From Marinobacter similis (GTDB lineage Bacteria > Pseudomonadota > Gammaproteobacteria > Pseudomonadales > Oleiphilaceae), in the NCBI RefSeq assembly GCF_000830985.1, contig NZ_CP007151.1:1798001-1862000 (forward strand): a DNA stretch of 64,000 bases. The letters are read 5' to 3'. The translations under genes and the position numbers were made by a program. The notes beneath the pieces were generated by a model. That model was not told the origin of the DNA and did not search any database. It saw only the letters and a list, made by a program, of their open reading frames with translations. Of the stretch, positions 8,632 through 18,704 are shown piece after piece (the stretch's first letter is position 1; each line of letters opens with the position of its first letter).

Positions 8632-9628
8632 CGCAGCTTGCTGATTTTGCCTGGCTGAACCGGTCGGACATCGCCGCCCGGGCGCGCTCGGCATCGCGAT
8701 ACTCCTTGGGCAGGGGCTGGAGAAAGTACAGGTAATCACCTTTGCTGCGCTGGTCCTCTAGGTTCGGTTGGCTCTGCCCCGTAGGCCAGAATATCGGTGT
8801 CAGGACCACCACATCCAGTTCTGGTGCCCGTTGCTTCAGCAGCGCCACAGTGCCCAGCCGCTCTTCGCTGTGAAAGGTACCCGTTAGATGCAGGATCTGG
8901 TGACCCGGATAAAGCTTTCGGGCACGCAGAATCTCCACCGCCATGGTGTTGTCCCGGAGCAGTTGCGCCTTGTAGATGTTCTGCATGCGCTCATTCATGC
9001 CTTCTTCGCCAATCCCATGACCGCCGGTGAGCGCGGTTACGAATTTCTCCCGGTAGCCCGGGGTGTCGGTAAAGGGATTCGCCGGTAATTGTGCGCGAAC
9101 ATCCGCAGGCAAGGTGTCGAGGTAATCAGGGCCCTGGCGCCCGACACAGCGGACGACCTGGCTCGGCGCATTGGCGGCGATCACGGGCATTGCCCGGGCC
9201 TTGGCCAACTCAATCAGCGGACGGTATGAGGCCCGGTAGTTGTCCCAGGCACTGGCATCCTCAATCAGTTCTGCCTCACCCGTCTCCCCGGCGAGGTAGC
9301 GGTCCAGCTCTCGCTGGTGGTCCAGATCAAACTGCTCCATAGTCAGGACCAGGGCCGGGTTCTGGCGGTAGAGCGCCGCCTGGAGCCTCGACTGCAAAAG
9401 ATGCGAACCGTGGTGGCCATGATACTCCCCGACGACGATGACATCGGCCTCTGTAAGTGCGTCGGCCAAGGCAGCAATGCTCAGCGAAGTACCATTGTCG
9501 GCATCCACGATGGTGGCATCGTACTGGGTTTCAGGGGCCTCAAGCGTCGCCGGCGGATCCAAGGCCGTGGCGCAGCCGGCCAGAGTGATCAACGAGGAGA
9601 GGAGCAGGGTAATCAGTGGAGGTCTCAT
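8627..9628 (-). CDS. ChaN-family lipoprotein (DUF399)
   Basis: 333 residues from the ATG at 9628, chosen because it starts a lipoprotein signal (hydrophobic core ending in the lipobox LAGC, Cys near residue 18). An upstream in-frame ATG would bury the signal. VIVVGEYHGHHGSHLLQ near residue 65 and the late LHLTGTFHSEERLG are the conserved acid/His blocks of the ChaN family. These proteins are haem- or iron-related lipoproteins (Campylobacter ChaN binds haem) and structurally resemble TIKI/erythromycin-esterase folds. No iron-uptake genes lie beside it. Confidence 0.85.
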   Translation of the reverse strand: MRPPLITLLLSSLITLAGCATALDPPATLEAPETQYDATIVDADNGTSLSIAALADALTEADVIVVGEYHGHHGSHLLQSRLQAALYRQNPALVLTMEQFDLDHQRELDRYLAGETGEAELIEDASAWDNYRASYRPLIELAKARAMPVIAANAPSQVVRCVGRQGPDYLDTLPADVRAQLPANPFTDTPGYREKFVTALTGGHGIGEEGMNERMQNIYKAQLLRDNTMAVEILRARKLYPGHQILHLTGTFHSEERLGTVALLKQRAPELDVVVLTPIFWPTGQSQPNLEDQRSKGDYLYFLQPLPKEYRDAERARAAMSDRFSQAKSASCE

Positions 9629-9791
9629 GGGAGCAGTATACGAAACCCAGACCGCAATAGGTCCTGATGATCGCAACCCGGTCCTGTTTGGTTGTCAGGG
9701 ATGGCGCTGATAGATAGGGAAAAGGTTCGGGAAATCAGGTGATTGTCAGCTATGCTAGCAGGACATTTGCTCATTAAGTACAGGACCCCGC

Positions 9792-11740
9792 ATGCTTCCC
9801 TTCCGGATTGTTGATCGAATCAAGTTCCTGGTCGAACGCCAGTTGGTGAAAGGGGCCGGTTTCCAGTTATTGGTAGTCGCTGCGTTCATCGCCCTGATCT
9901 CGCTGGTTGGTGGTCTCCTGGTCGTGCCGCTGGGGGAGTCTTTCGACGATGTTGGTTCGGCGATCTGGTGGGCGTTTCTGAGGCTGACTGACCCGGGCTA
10001 CCTGGGGGACGATGTCGGCAGCTGGCAGCGCATTGTCTCGACTCTGCTGACAGTCAGTGGCTATGTGGTGTTCATGGGTACGCTGGTGGCCATCCTGACC
10101 CGCTGGTTGATCGCCAAGATGGCCGATCTGGAACGCGGACTGACGCCAGTCACCCTGAAGAATCACATCGTGGTGCTGGGGTGGACCAGCCAGACATTGC
10201 CGTTGTTGTCGGAATTGCTGAGCTCGTCTGGCCGGATGCGGCGCTTTCTGGAAAAGCACGATACCCAGAAGCTGAACCTGGTGGTGCTGTCCGAGGAGGC
10301 CTCCGCTGAACAGGTGCATGAGCTCCGGAGTGAACCGGGTATCCGGCGGCGCGCGCGACAAATCATTCTACGGTCGGGCTCTGCCATTCAGCCGGACGCC
10401 TTGCATCGGGTTGCCTGCCTGGATGCGGCGGCAGTGATCGTGCCCAGCGCTACCCAGGGCGTGGGTAGCCTGGTGACCTCCGATGTCGAGACCGTGAAGG
10501 CACTGCTGTCCATTGCCGCCCAGGCTCGTCAGTACCAGTCATCTCTGCCGTATGTGGTGGCCGAGATTCAGGACGTGCGCAAACTGCCAGTCATCGAGAG
10601 AGCCTATCCCGGTGAGGTGGAAGTAGTCGCCGGTGATGCCTCGATCAGCTCATTGATTGTTCAGAACATCATTCATCCGGGGTTGTCGGAGGTATACAAC
10701 GAGCTGCTGACCGGCTCCGAAGGCAACAGCATCTATGTTCGGGGTGGTGAGTCAATCGCGGGGTTGTCGCTGGCGGAGTTAGCGTCGGCGCGGCCGAACG
10801 TGATTGTACTGGCTTGCTGCGCCCGGTTGGCAAAGGCTGGGATGTCCGGCTATTGGCGCCCTCGGCGACGCGGATTGAGGCGAATGACCGGGTCATCATG
10901 ATGGCCAGGGACTACTCTGAAACCGAACCTAACGCCAAGCGGCCGACGCTGCCGCCAGTCGACCGGCTGAAGCCGAAGGTAGCTGTCCGCAACGGTGCAG
11001 CACTTGGGCAGCGGGTGCTGGTACTGGGTTGGAACCGGCGCGTGCCCAGCCTGGTCGCAGAGTTTGGCAGTTACAGCAATCAGTCGTTTTCGCTGGACCT
11101 GGTATCGGTGGTGCCTGCGGCGGAACGCTCACTGGCGATTTCCCGCTACGTGGGCGATCACCCAACGGTCCACTGCCACCATGTTGAAGCGGATTATATG
11201 GTGGAGGGGGAGCTGCGGCGGCTTGATCCATCCTCATACGATTCCGTGGTTCTGTTGAGCAGTGACCGTTTAGCATCGGGGGAAGAGGCAGATGCCCGGG
11301 CGATGGTCGGGTACCTGCAGCTTGAAGATATTTTGATGGAGAAAGAACGTCGTCCTCATCTCATTCTTGAACTCAGTGACCCGGATAACCGGCCGCTATT
11401 GTATGAACATCGCAGCGAGATGCTGATCAGTCCGATGATTCTCAGCCACATCCTGGCCCAGGTCGCATTGCGCCGGGAGCTAAGGGTGGTGCTGGATGAG
11501 TTGTTTACGGTGGGTGGTGCGGAAATCCAGTTCCGTGACCCGAGCGATTACCCGCTTCCGAGCAGCGTCGATTTCCATCTGCTGGAGCGCATCCTGGCCG
11601 ATGAGGGAGAGATTGCACTGGGAGTGTTCCGGCAAAAGGCCGATGCCCAGGGACGGCACTTGCATTTGAATCCGCCACGGCGGGACTACCTGGACCTACA
11701 GCCGTGTGACCGTTTGGTGGTGCTGGCTCTTACCGCCTGA
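9792..11740 (+). CDS. CASTOR/POLLUX-type ion channel with RCK (TrkA-N) domains (single-base break)
   Basis: One G restored to the GG run at 10811 (IVL-GLLRPVGKGWDV) joins two frames into about 649 residues. Two N-terminal membrane helices (residues ~23-45 and ~80-102) flank a pore-like stretch, IWWAFLRLTDPGYLGDD. Then follow two Rossmann-type RCK modules starting near VTLKNHIVVLGWTSQTL (residue ~117) and RVLVLGWNRRVPSLV (residue ~410). The lack of a canonical TVGYG filter and the two-RCK design match plant CASTOR/POLLUX channels and their bacterial relatives. It precedes the CHASE2 gene by 39 bases, probably one transcript. Confidence 0.85.
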
Positions 11741-11779
11741 GCGCCGTTCATCGACATACCTGGAAACGTATTTTCAAAC

Positions 11780-14448
11780 ATGCCCAACATTCGTAACTGG
11801 CGCGAAATTATCGCAAGCCTGCTGCTCCTTGCCCTGCTGGTCGTTCTCTCGGTTGCAGGCGTATGGCGCAACGCCAATTTAACCTTCAGTGACTGGCTAA
11901 TTAACGCTAGTCTGGTCACCTCCGATATCGATCCAAAGGTGTTGCTCGTTGAGCTCGACCAAGCATCGGTTCAGCCGGAGGAACTGTCGACACTGGAGTC
12001 AAAGCTGAACGAACTGGGTGCTCGTGAGGTGGTTCTCCTGCCCCTGGCCCAGCCAAGGGTGGCCAGGGAAAAGGCTCGGCGAGTCACCGATTCGCTGTTG
12101 GTGACCCGCTTTGCCGGCGAGCATGACACTGAGGTTCCTGATGGTGCGAAGTGGCTATACGAAGGCATGAGGACCGGTTGGGTCACCACCCCAGAGTTTG
12201 ACGCGGGCTATTTCCGAGTCGTTCCGGCAGGATTCGTCGGTCAGGGCATCAACAACGACATGGAAATCGCCGCCTGGTTTGTTCCCTTGCTGGAGGGAGG
12301 GCGCGATCTGGCCGATTCTGTGGCACTCAACTTCGCGCTTTTAGGGAATGGCCTGCCAACCCTGAGTCAACGTCAGATTTTGGCTGGTGAAGCCATCTCG
12401 GAGCTTGTTCAGGGGCGAGTGGCTCTGATTGGATCAGCTGATCCATTGCTTTCGCCGGGGTATCAGGTACCCGGAGTCGGGGCGCCTTTGAGCAATCTGC
12501 AGATACAGGGCCTGGCTTTGGCCACGGTGGCCGCCGATGCGGAGTTGCGATTTCCCGCTCCCCTTTGGGTCGGATTGGTGGTCGGCCTTCTCTTTTTGTT
12601 TAATCTGTTTGTTTTCCAATGGCTGTCGGTGGTTAATGGCGTCTTGTATTCGCTGTTTGCCGTGGTCGGCTTCGGGTTCGTGGGCTGGTGGCTGTTCGAG
12701 TCGTTCGACATGTTGCCGCCTGTGGCCGACGGCACCGCAGCACAACTGGTATCATTATTGTTCGTCTATCAGGCTCGCCGGTATGCGGAAGCCAAGACCC
12801 TAACGACCATGCTGGGTACAACCCATTCGGCCCTGTTCGAGCGTTACGTACCGAAGGCGTTCAATGATAGCGAGTCGCCGTGGCCCAAGCTGGTGGTCTT
12901 CATCAATCAGCAGCTCAACCTGAGCCGGACCATTCTGCTGGAGCGGGTGCCCGGCGATCACCGGGTCCGGGAAATCCAGGCCCTGAACTGCAGCATCGAG
13001 GATATTGCTGAGCAACGCCGGGACTACGAACGTGCCCCCTACAGCGACGCGCTGCAGCACCGGGGGGCGCTCCAATTACGCCGGGCTTTCCTCGAGCGCG
13101 TGGGCGAGCAGGAGCTGGAGTACCTGACGCCGCTGATTTACGCCGGCGAGGTGCTTGGGTTCTGGGCGCTGTCGGTGATGCCGGAGGAAAACTGGAGTCA
13201 GGAAGCCTTCGAAAACAACATCGCCAGTTTCGCCAGCCAAATCAGCGAGCTGCTCTACCATCGGCAGCAGCTGGAGCGGGAAAGGGCGCGCGAGCGCCGG
13301 CTCGGTCGACGGATCCTGGCGCTGGATATTGGTCGCACCCCCCACGAGCAGTTGCGATCGGCCCAGGAGCTGCTGGGGAATCGGTTGCTGTCGCTTGAAG
13401 CCATGTTCAACAACCTCGATACCGGCGCCATCATGTACGACCTCTTTGGCCAGGTGCTGCAGGTCAATGCCCGGGCCTTGGAGATTGCCGGTGAGGCTAA
13501 GGTGTCGGTGTATCGGATGACCGCCTTGGATTTCCTCTGTGGTCTGTGTGACCTGACCCAGGACGATGCCCGGCGCCAGCTCCGCCATGCCACGCTCAAG
13601 CGCGCGCTGGTGCGTCTGCCGGTAAAACCCATCAATGGCTACCAGGGCCTGATTCTGCTCATCCGTCCCATCAGCGAGCACAGTGACCGGCCGGATGGCC
13701 GCGCGGGGGCCGGTTTGTTCATGCCGTTCAAACTGCTTGGCCTGTCGTTCGAGCTGGTCGATATGAGCCACACCCGCAAGGCCCTGGGCTTTCGGGATGA
13801 CCTGCTGCACCAGCTGGCGCTGGCGATCCGGGATCGACTGTCCCGGCCCGGCCGGTCCGAGGCTGACAGTGCCCGGGTGGCCAATCTCCAGGCGCTGATG
13901 GATACGCCGGCGTCGAAGCCTGCCCGGCCGCAGCCGTCGAGCTCGGCCAATGTTGCCGCCGAAATCACCACCGATACTCCGCCGGTTGAAGAGGCGCCAG
14001 TTTCGACTGCCGGAAAAGTTGTCCCGGCGCTGAACCTGCAGGTCTGGGTTGGCCGAAAAACGGCGGTGGTTGCCAGTGTCTCGAAGGAGGCCAGTCTCCG
14101 GCTCCAGGAGACCCTGGCCGAAAACATCCTTAGAAGTGTGGGCGAGCGCGATTTGCGCTCGGTCGGTCCCATTCACTGGCCAGTCTTCAACAATGTCCGG
14201 GCGCCGGGAAATTCCCTGAGCGATCTTCGAGCTGTGTTGGGGTACGCGCTGTCGGATCTGGACGGCCGGAAGCTGATTGCCCTGGGGGTCGCTGCACCGG
14301 AGGACTATCGCGGCGATGAGCCTGGTTTCAACACATTGCCGGTATCAGCCCGGAAATCAGCTTTAACCATAGCCTCGCCGAGCTCGCCACCAGTCCGACT
14401 CTCAAGCGCGCGTTGTGGCAGGAGCTGAAGCCGCTGGCTGGTCAGTGA
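11780..14448 (+). CDS. CHASE2-type membrane sensor protein without recognised output domain (single-base break at 3' end)
   Basis: About 889 residues after restoring one G at 14341 (PGISPEISFNHSLAEL...), which moves the stop to 14448, one base overlapping rimI. Layout: a membrane helix (residues ~10-28), a periplasmic CHASE2-like region (~30-250) with VLLVELDQASV, three helices (~260-325), a GAF-like region (~400-500), a coiled coil (~490-520) and a PAS-like segment (~545-600, GAIMYDLFGQVLQVNARA). A Pro/Ala/Ser linker and an unassigned C-terminal domain follow. I find no histidine-kinase, GGDEF, cyclase or PP2C motif. The function is presumably extracytoplasmic sensing. Confidence 0.75.
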
Positions 14449-14933
14449 TGCGGGGCTCAGAAACCTATCAACAGGTGCTGGACGGGGATCTTCTGATTCG
14501 CGGCCTCAGCACGGATGACCTACCCCGGGCTCTCTCGATCGAACGCCAAGGGCATTCCTACCCCTGGACTGAGGCCCTATTCCGCGACTGCTTTCGGGCC
14601 AACTACCGGTTGTGGGCTGCCTGCCATGGCGATCTACTGGTGGGCTACGCCGTGGTCGCCTACATGTTCGACGAAGCCCACCTGCTGAACCTGTGTGTGG
14701 ATCCGCGTTGGCAGGGCCAGGGTGCCGGGCGACGATTGCTCAGGCATTTGCTGAGTGAAGCAGCCCGTGAGCAGATGGTGCAGACCATTCTTGAGGTGCG
14801 CCTCAGTAACGACACCGCTTACCGGCTCTATTCGGTGGAGGGATTTGAAGAAATCGGTCGACGACCGGAGTTTTATCCAAACGGCGACGGCCGTGAGGAT
14901 GCCCGGGTAATGGCGCTCCAATTCCCGGCTTGA
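14448..14933 (+). CDS. rimI: Ribosomal-protein-S18-alanine N-acetyltransferase RimI
   Basis: 161 residues from the ATG at 14448, which overlaps the restored upstream stop. A GNAT fold is shown by LLNLCVDPRWQGQGAGRRLL (acetyl-CoA loop, near residue 85) and LEVRLSNDTAYRLYSVEGF (near 115), typical of RimI. The enzyme acetylates the N-terminal alanine of ribosomal protein S18. In many relatives rimI lies beside tsaB; here it follows the sensor gene instead. The conclusion is supported by motif and length; other GNATs remain a small possibility. Confidence 0.88.
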   Translation: MRGSETYQQVLDGDLLIRGLSTDDLPRALSIERQGHSYPWTEALFRDCFRANYRLWAACHGDLLVGYAVVAYMFDEAHLLNLCVDPRWQGQGAGRRLLRHLLSEAAREQMVQTILEVRLSNDTAYRLYSVEGFEEIGRRPEFYPNGDGREDARVMALQFPA

Positions 14934-14950
14934 TGTCTCGGTAATAGCGG

Positions 14951-14980
14951 TTCGCGTCAGAATCCCTTAGCCCCTATAAT
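14951..14980 (+). promoter_or_regulatory. Candidate promoter for prfC
   Basis: TATAAT at 14975-14980 with a weak TTCGCG 18 bases upstream; the prfC start is 43 bases downstream of the -10. Confidence 0.45.
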
Positions 14981-15022
14981 AGCGCCTTTCTCGGAACATC
15001 AGATTCAGGTTGTCTTTCTATT

Positions 15023-16604
15023 ATGTCGAACCTTCCTCAGGAAGTGGCCAAGCGCCGTACTTTCGCGATCATCTCGCACCCGGATGCGGGTAAAACCACG
15101 ATCACGGAAAAGGTCCTGCTGTTCGGGCAGGCGATCCAGAAAGCCGGTACCGTTAAAGGTAAGAAGTCCGGCCAGCATGCCAAGTCCGACTGGATGGAAA
15201 TGGAGAAGGAGCGGGGTATCTCCGTGACCACCTCCGTTATGCAGTTCCCCTACGGTGGCAAGCTGGTGAATCTGCTGGATACGCCAGGTCACGAAGACTT
15301 TTCTGAAGATACCTACCGCACCCTGACCGCGGTGGATTCCTGTTTGATGGTGATCGACAGCGCCAAGGGTGTTGAGGAACGGACCATCAAGCTGATGGAA
15401 GTCACCCGCCTGCGCGACACACCGATTATAACGTTCATGAACAAGCTGGACCGGGACACCCGGGACCCGGTTGAACTGATGGACGAAGTCGAGGATGTCC
15501 TCAAGATCGCCTGTGCGCCCATCACCTGGGCCAATCGGCATGGGCAAGGGGTTCAAGGGCGTTTACCATCTGCTCCGTGACGAGGTTATTCTGTACCAGT
15601 CAGGTCAGGGTCACATGATTCAGGACACCCGGGTCATCTCCGGTCTGGATAATCCCGAGCTGGACGAGGTCATTGGTGCCTATGCCGCTGACCTGCGGGA
15701 TGAGATCGAGCTGGTCAAAGGCGCGTCCCACGAATTCGATCAGCAGGCGTTTCTCGCCGGTGAACTGACCCCGGTGTTCTTCGGTACGGCGTTGGGCAAC
15801 TTCGGTGTCGATCATATGCTCGACGGTCTGGTTGAGTGGGCACCACAACCTCAGCCCCGGGAAACTGACCAGCGCGAGGTAGAGCCCGCCGACGATGGCT
15901 TCTCTGGTTTTGTGTTTAAGATTCAGGCCAACATGGATCCCCAGCATCGGGACCGGGTGGCGTTCATGCGCATTGTTTCCGGTAAATACGAGCAGGGCAT
16001 GAAAGCTCGCCACGTACGTATTGGCAAGGAAGTGCGCTTCTCCGACGCGCTCACCTTTATGGCCGGCGATCGTGACCATGCCGCCGAAGCCTTTGCTGGC
16101 GACATCATCGGCCTCCACAACCACGGAACTATCCAGCTTGGTGACACCTTCACCGCGGGTGAAAACATGAAGTTCACGGGCATCCCGAACTTTGCCCCGG
16201 AACTGTTCCGCCGTATTCGCCTGAAGGATCCGCTCAAGGCCAAGCAGCTCCAGAAGGGCTTGATTCAGTTGTCCGAGGAGGGTGCGGTCCAGGTCTTCCG
16301 GCCGCTGCGGAATAACGATCTGATCGTTGGTGCCGTCGGTGTGCTGCAGTTCGATGTGGTGGTCAGCCGGTTGAAGAGCGAGTACAAAGTTGAGGCGATT
16401 TACGAACCCATCAACGTGGCAACAGCGCGCTGGGTAACCTGCAAGGACGAGCGCAAGCTGGATGAGTTCCAGCGCAAGAACAACGACAACCTGGCCCTGG
16501 ATGGCAGTGACCGGCTGGCCTATATCGCGCCAACCATGGTTAATCTGAATCTGGCCCAGGAGCGGTTCCCGGACGTGGAATTCCACAAGACCCGGGAGCA
16601 TTAA
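15023..16604 (+). CDS. prfC: Peptide chain release factor 3 (single-base break)
   Basis: GTPase that recycles RF1/RF2 after termination. The sequence reads 185 residues, then shifts. Removing one A in GCCAATC near 15533 gives [15 protein letters not shown] and a 526-residue protein, close to the E. coli length. The GTPase motifs are intact: [10 protein letters not shown] (G1), DTPGHEDF (G3) and MNKLDRD (G4). This is the one clear extra-base break in the window; most others are missing bases. The ATG at 15023 follows a weak ribosome site. It is probably monocistronic or shared with tatD, which starts 21 bases after the stop. Confidence 0.92.
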
Positions 16605-16625
16605 GCTACCGAGTTGGAGGTTGCT

Positions 16626-17420
16626 GTGCAGCTGGTCGACGCCCATTGTCATTTTGACTTTCCGGAGTTCGACGACTGTCGCGACGGTGAGCTGGCGAAA
16701 GCGCGGGCCACTGGCCTGGTAGGTTTGGTTATCCCCGGGGTTCGTCAATCCGACTGGTCCCGGGTGCGCGATACCGCGCTGGCTTTTCCGGAAGGGGCTT
16801 ATTGCCTGGGAATTCATCCCTGGTACGTTGGCGAGCATGATGCCGGCGACCTGGAATTACTTGAGCAGTTGGCCAGTGATCATCCTGAGCGTTTTCTCGC
16901 TATCGGCGAGTGCGGGCTGGATCGGCTTCGCGGCACGCTGGCAGAGCAGTGGCCTTGGTTTGAGGCACAAGCCGGACTCGCGGCGCGATTGGATTTGCCC
17001 CTGGTGATTCATTCGGTTCGCACCCACGACGAGGTGCACGGTGCATTGCGCCGCCTCAACTGGAATGGGCCTGCCTTGATTCATGGCTACTCCGGCAATT
17101 ATCAGCAGGCAGCCAAGCTGGTGGAACTGGGGTGCTCGATAGGTGTCGGTGGAGTCATTACCCATTCACGGGCACGCAAGACCCGGGATGCGGTAGCCCG
17201 GCTGCCGCTGGAGGCGCTGGTGCTGGAAACCGATGCGCCCGATATGTCGCCTCAGGGTGTGGGCGCCGGGCGCAATTCGCCGGCCAATCTCGGGCAGATC
17301 CTGAGCGTGCTCGCCGAGTTACGGGGCTTGTCAGAGCAGGCGCTGGCGCCAATTCTGTTAGAAAACGTGGCGGCGCTATACCGCTGGCAACCCGGTGACG
17401 TCTCGGTGAAATCCCGGTGA
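16626..17420 (+). CDS. TatD-family metal-dependent hydrolase (YjjV-like)
   Basis: 264 residues from the GTG at 16626, chosen because GGAGG lies five bases upstream; a TTG at 16614 is the alternative. The metal ligands of the TatD amidohydrolase barrel are visible: DAHCHFD (residues 4-10), GECGLD near 95, VIHSVRTHDE near 130 and ETDAPDM near 205. The family comprises 3'-5' exonuclease/deoxyribonuclease-like enzymes; the GECGLD and ETDAPDM wording fits the YjjV branch. It sits directly downstream of prfC. Confidence 0.9.
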   Translation: MQLVDAHCHFDFPEFDDCRDGELAKARATGLVGLVIPGVRQSDWSRVRDTALAFPEGAYCLGIHPWYVGEHDAGDLELLEQLASDHPERFLAIGECGLDRLRGTLAEQWPWFEAQAGLAARLDLPLVIHSVRTHDEVHGALRRLNWNGPALIHGYSGNYQQAAKLVELGCSIGVGGVITHSRARKTRDAVARLPLEALVLETDAPDMSPQGVGAGRNSPANLGQILSVLAELRGLSEQALAPILLENVAALYRWQPGDVSVKSR

Positions 17421-17453
17421 CATAGGGGAATAACGAAACACCGTGGGTCAGGG

Positions 17454-17482
17454 TTGGCATTCTTTGGTGGTTCGAGTATACT
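17454..17482 (+). promoter_or_regulatory. Strong sigma70 promoter for rplM-rpsI
   Basis: TTGGCA (17454-17459), 17-base spacer, TATACT (17477-17482), giving a leader of about 140 bases before rplM. Confidence 0.75.
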
Positions 17483-17565
17483 TCGCGCCCTGGCTTTTCA
17501 AGGCGATGTCACTGTCTCAGCCCCGAACGGTGTCACTGCCACAGTAATTACAGGTAAAGATCTCT

Positions 17566-17586
17566 CCCGGAACCAAGCTGTTCGGG
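17566..17586 (+). other. Hairpin in the rplM leader
   Basis: CCCG(G)AAC pairs with GTTCGGG across a 6-base loop in the 5' untranslated region, about 40 bases before the rplM start. It could be part of a ribosomal-protein autoregulatory leader; this is inference. Confidence 0.35.
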
Positions 17587-17629
17587 TGGAGGTTTTAACG
17601 TTTCTTATATAGCGTTCAAGGCGGAATCA

Positions 17630-18058
17630 ATGAAGACTCTGAGTGCGAAACCAGAAACAGTAAAACGTGACTGGTACGTTGTAGACGCAGCCGGCAAGAC
17701 GCTGGGTCGTCTGTCAACCGAAATCGCCCGTCGTCTGCGGGGCAAGCATAAGCCTGAGTATACCCCTCATGTCGACACTGGCGATTACATTGTAGTTATC
17801 AATGCTGGCCAGGTCCGGGTTACCGGCAAAAAGGCATCTGACAAGATGTACTACAGTCACACTGGCTTTCCGGGTGGAATCAAATCCATCAACTTCGAGA
17901 AGCTGGTAGACAAGGCGCCCGAGCAAGTTATTATGAAGTCTGTCAAAGGCATGCTTCCGAAAGGCCCGCTCGGCCGCGCCATGTTCAAGAAGCTGAAAAT
18001 CTATGCCGGCGCTGAGCATCCTCACGCAGCCCAGCAGCCCAAAGAACTCGACATTTAA
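17630..18058 (+). CDS. rplM: 50S ribosomal protein L13
   Basis: 142 residues, the standard length. The typical opening [19 protein letters not shown] and the late block [21 protein letters not shown] are clear. L13 is an early assembly protein of the large subunit. It is followed after 12 bases by rpsI, the invariant L13-S9 operon. A good promoter and a structured leader precede it. Confidence 0.98.
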   Translation: MKTLSAKPETVKRDWYVVDAAGKTLGRLSTEIARRLRGKHKPEYTPHVDTGDYIVVINAGQVRVTGKKASDKMYYSHTGFPGGIKSINFEKLVDKAPEQVIMKSVKGMLPKGPLGRAMFKKLKIYAGAEHPHAAQQPKELDI

Positions 18059-18070
18059 CGGAAGGCGGAT

Positions 18071-18463
18071 ATGTCTGTAGCACAAAATTACGGTACTGGT
18101 CGCCGCAAGACATCCACGGCTCGGGTCTTTATCAAGCCGGGAAGCGGTAACATCTCTATCAACGGTCGCACTATCGAAGACTTCTTCGGTCGTGAGACTC
18201 TGCGCATGATCGTTCGTCAGCCGCTGGTTGTAGCGGAATCAGCTGATCGTTTCGACATCAACATCACCGTTAAAGGTGGTGGTATCAGTGGTCAGGCCGG
18301 CGCTATTCGCCACGGTCTGACTCGTGCGCTGATGGATTATGACGAAACTCTGCGTCCGGCTCTGCGCAAAGCGGGTTATGTTACCCGTGACGCCCGTGAA
18401 GTCGAGCGTAAGAAAGTGGGTCTGCGGAAGGCGCGTAAGCGTCCTCAGTTCTCCAAGCGTTAA
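18071..18463 (+). CDS. rpsI: 30S ribosomal protein S9
   Basis: 130 residues ending in the characteristic basic tail [11 protein letters not shown], which reaches the P-site tRNA. The opening [15 protein letters not shown] is typical. The ribosome site is GGAAGG, upstream of the ATG. It is the second gene of the rplM operon and is closed by a clear terminator. Confidence 0.98.
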   Translation: MSVAQNYGTGRRKTSTARVFIKPGSGNISINGRTIEDFFGRETLRMIVRQPLVVAESADRFDINITVKGGGISGQAGAIRHGLTRALMDYDETLRPALRKAGYVTRDAREVERKKVGLRKARKRPQFSKR

Positions 18464-18483
18464 TACCGCTGGAGCAGCACCCG

Positions 18484-18513
18484 AAAAACCCGGCCAATCG
18501 GTCGGGTTTTTTT
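18484..18513 (+). terminator. Rho-independent terminator after rpsI
   Basis: ACCCGGCC-AATC-GGTCGGGT (one G-T pair) followed by a run of seven to eight T. Confidence 0.85.
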
Positions 18514-18590
18514 ATGTCCGTTTTCCGGGCCAGCCAGCTAAGCTGGAGTGGGGAACGGCCGCCGATGGCGGCTTTCCGACTTGTAAGCAC

Positions 18591-18609
18591 ATGGTAATTT
18601 CATTACCAT
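18591..18609. promoter_or_regulatory. Perfect dyad ATGGTAAT-TTC-ATTACCAT upstream of petABC
   Basis: Eight-base arms around a 3-base centre, in an AT-rich stretch about 95 bases before petA. A possible TATATT -10 follows at 18619-18624. The site is placed as an operator for the bc1 operon. The regulator is not identifiable. Confidence 0.45.
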
Positions 18610-18704
18610 TTGGTCGCTTATATTTTTGGGTTGTGAAGTCCTTTTAGATGCACATTGCCAGCTGTCTTGCGGGCTGTGACATCGCCTGATGGGAGAAAAC
18701 CATA

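Noticed and set aside
13076..14176. 366-codon minus-strand frame opposite the CHASE2 gene
   Set aside because: Gln/Arg-rich shadow typical of antisense reading in GC-rich DNA.
15600..16838. 412-codon minus-strand frame opposite prfC and tatD
   Set aside because: Shadow of conserved genes; the protein sequence is biased and unlike any family.
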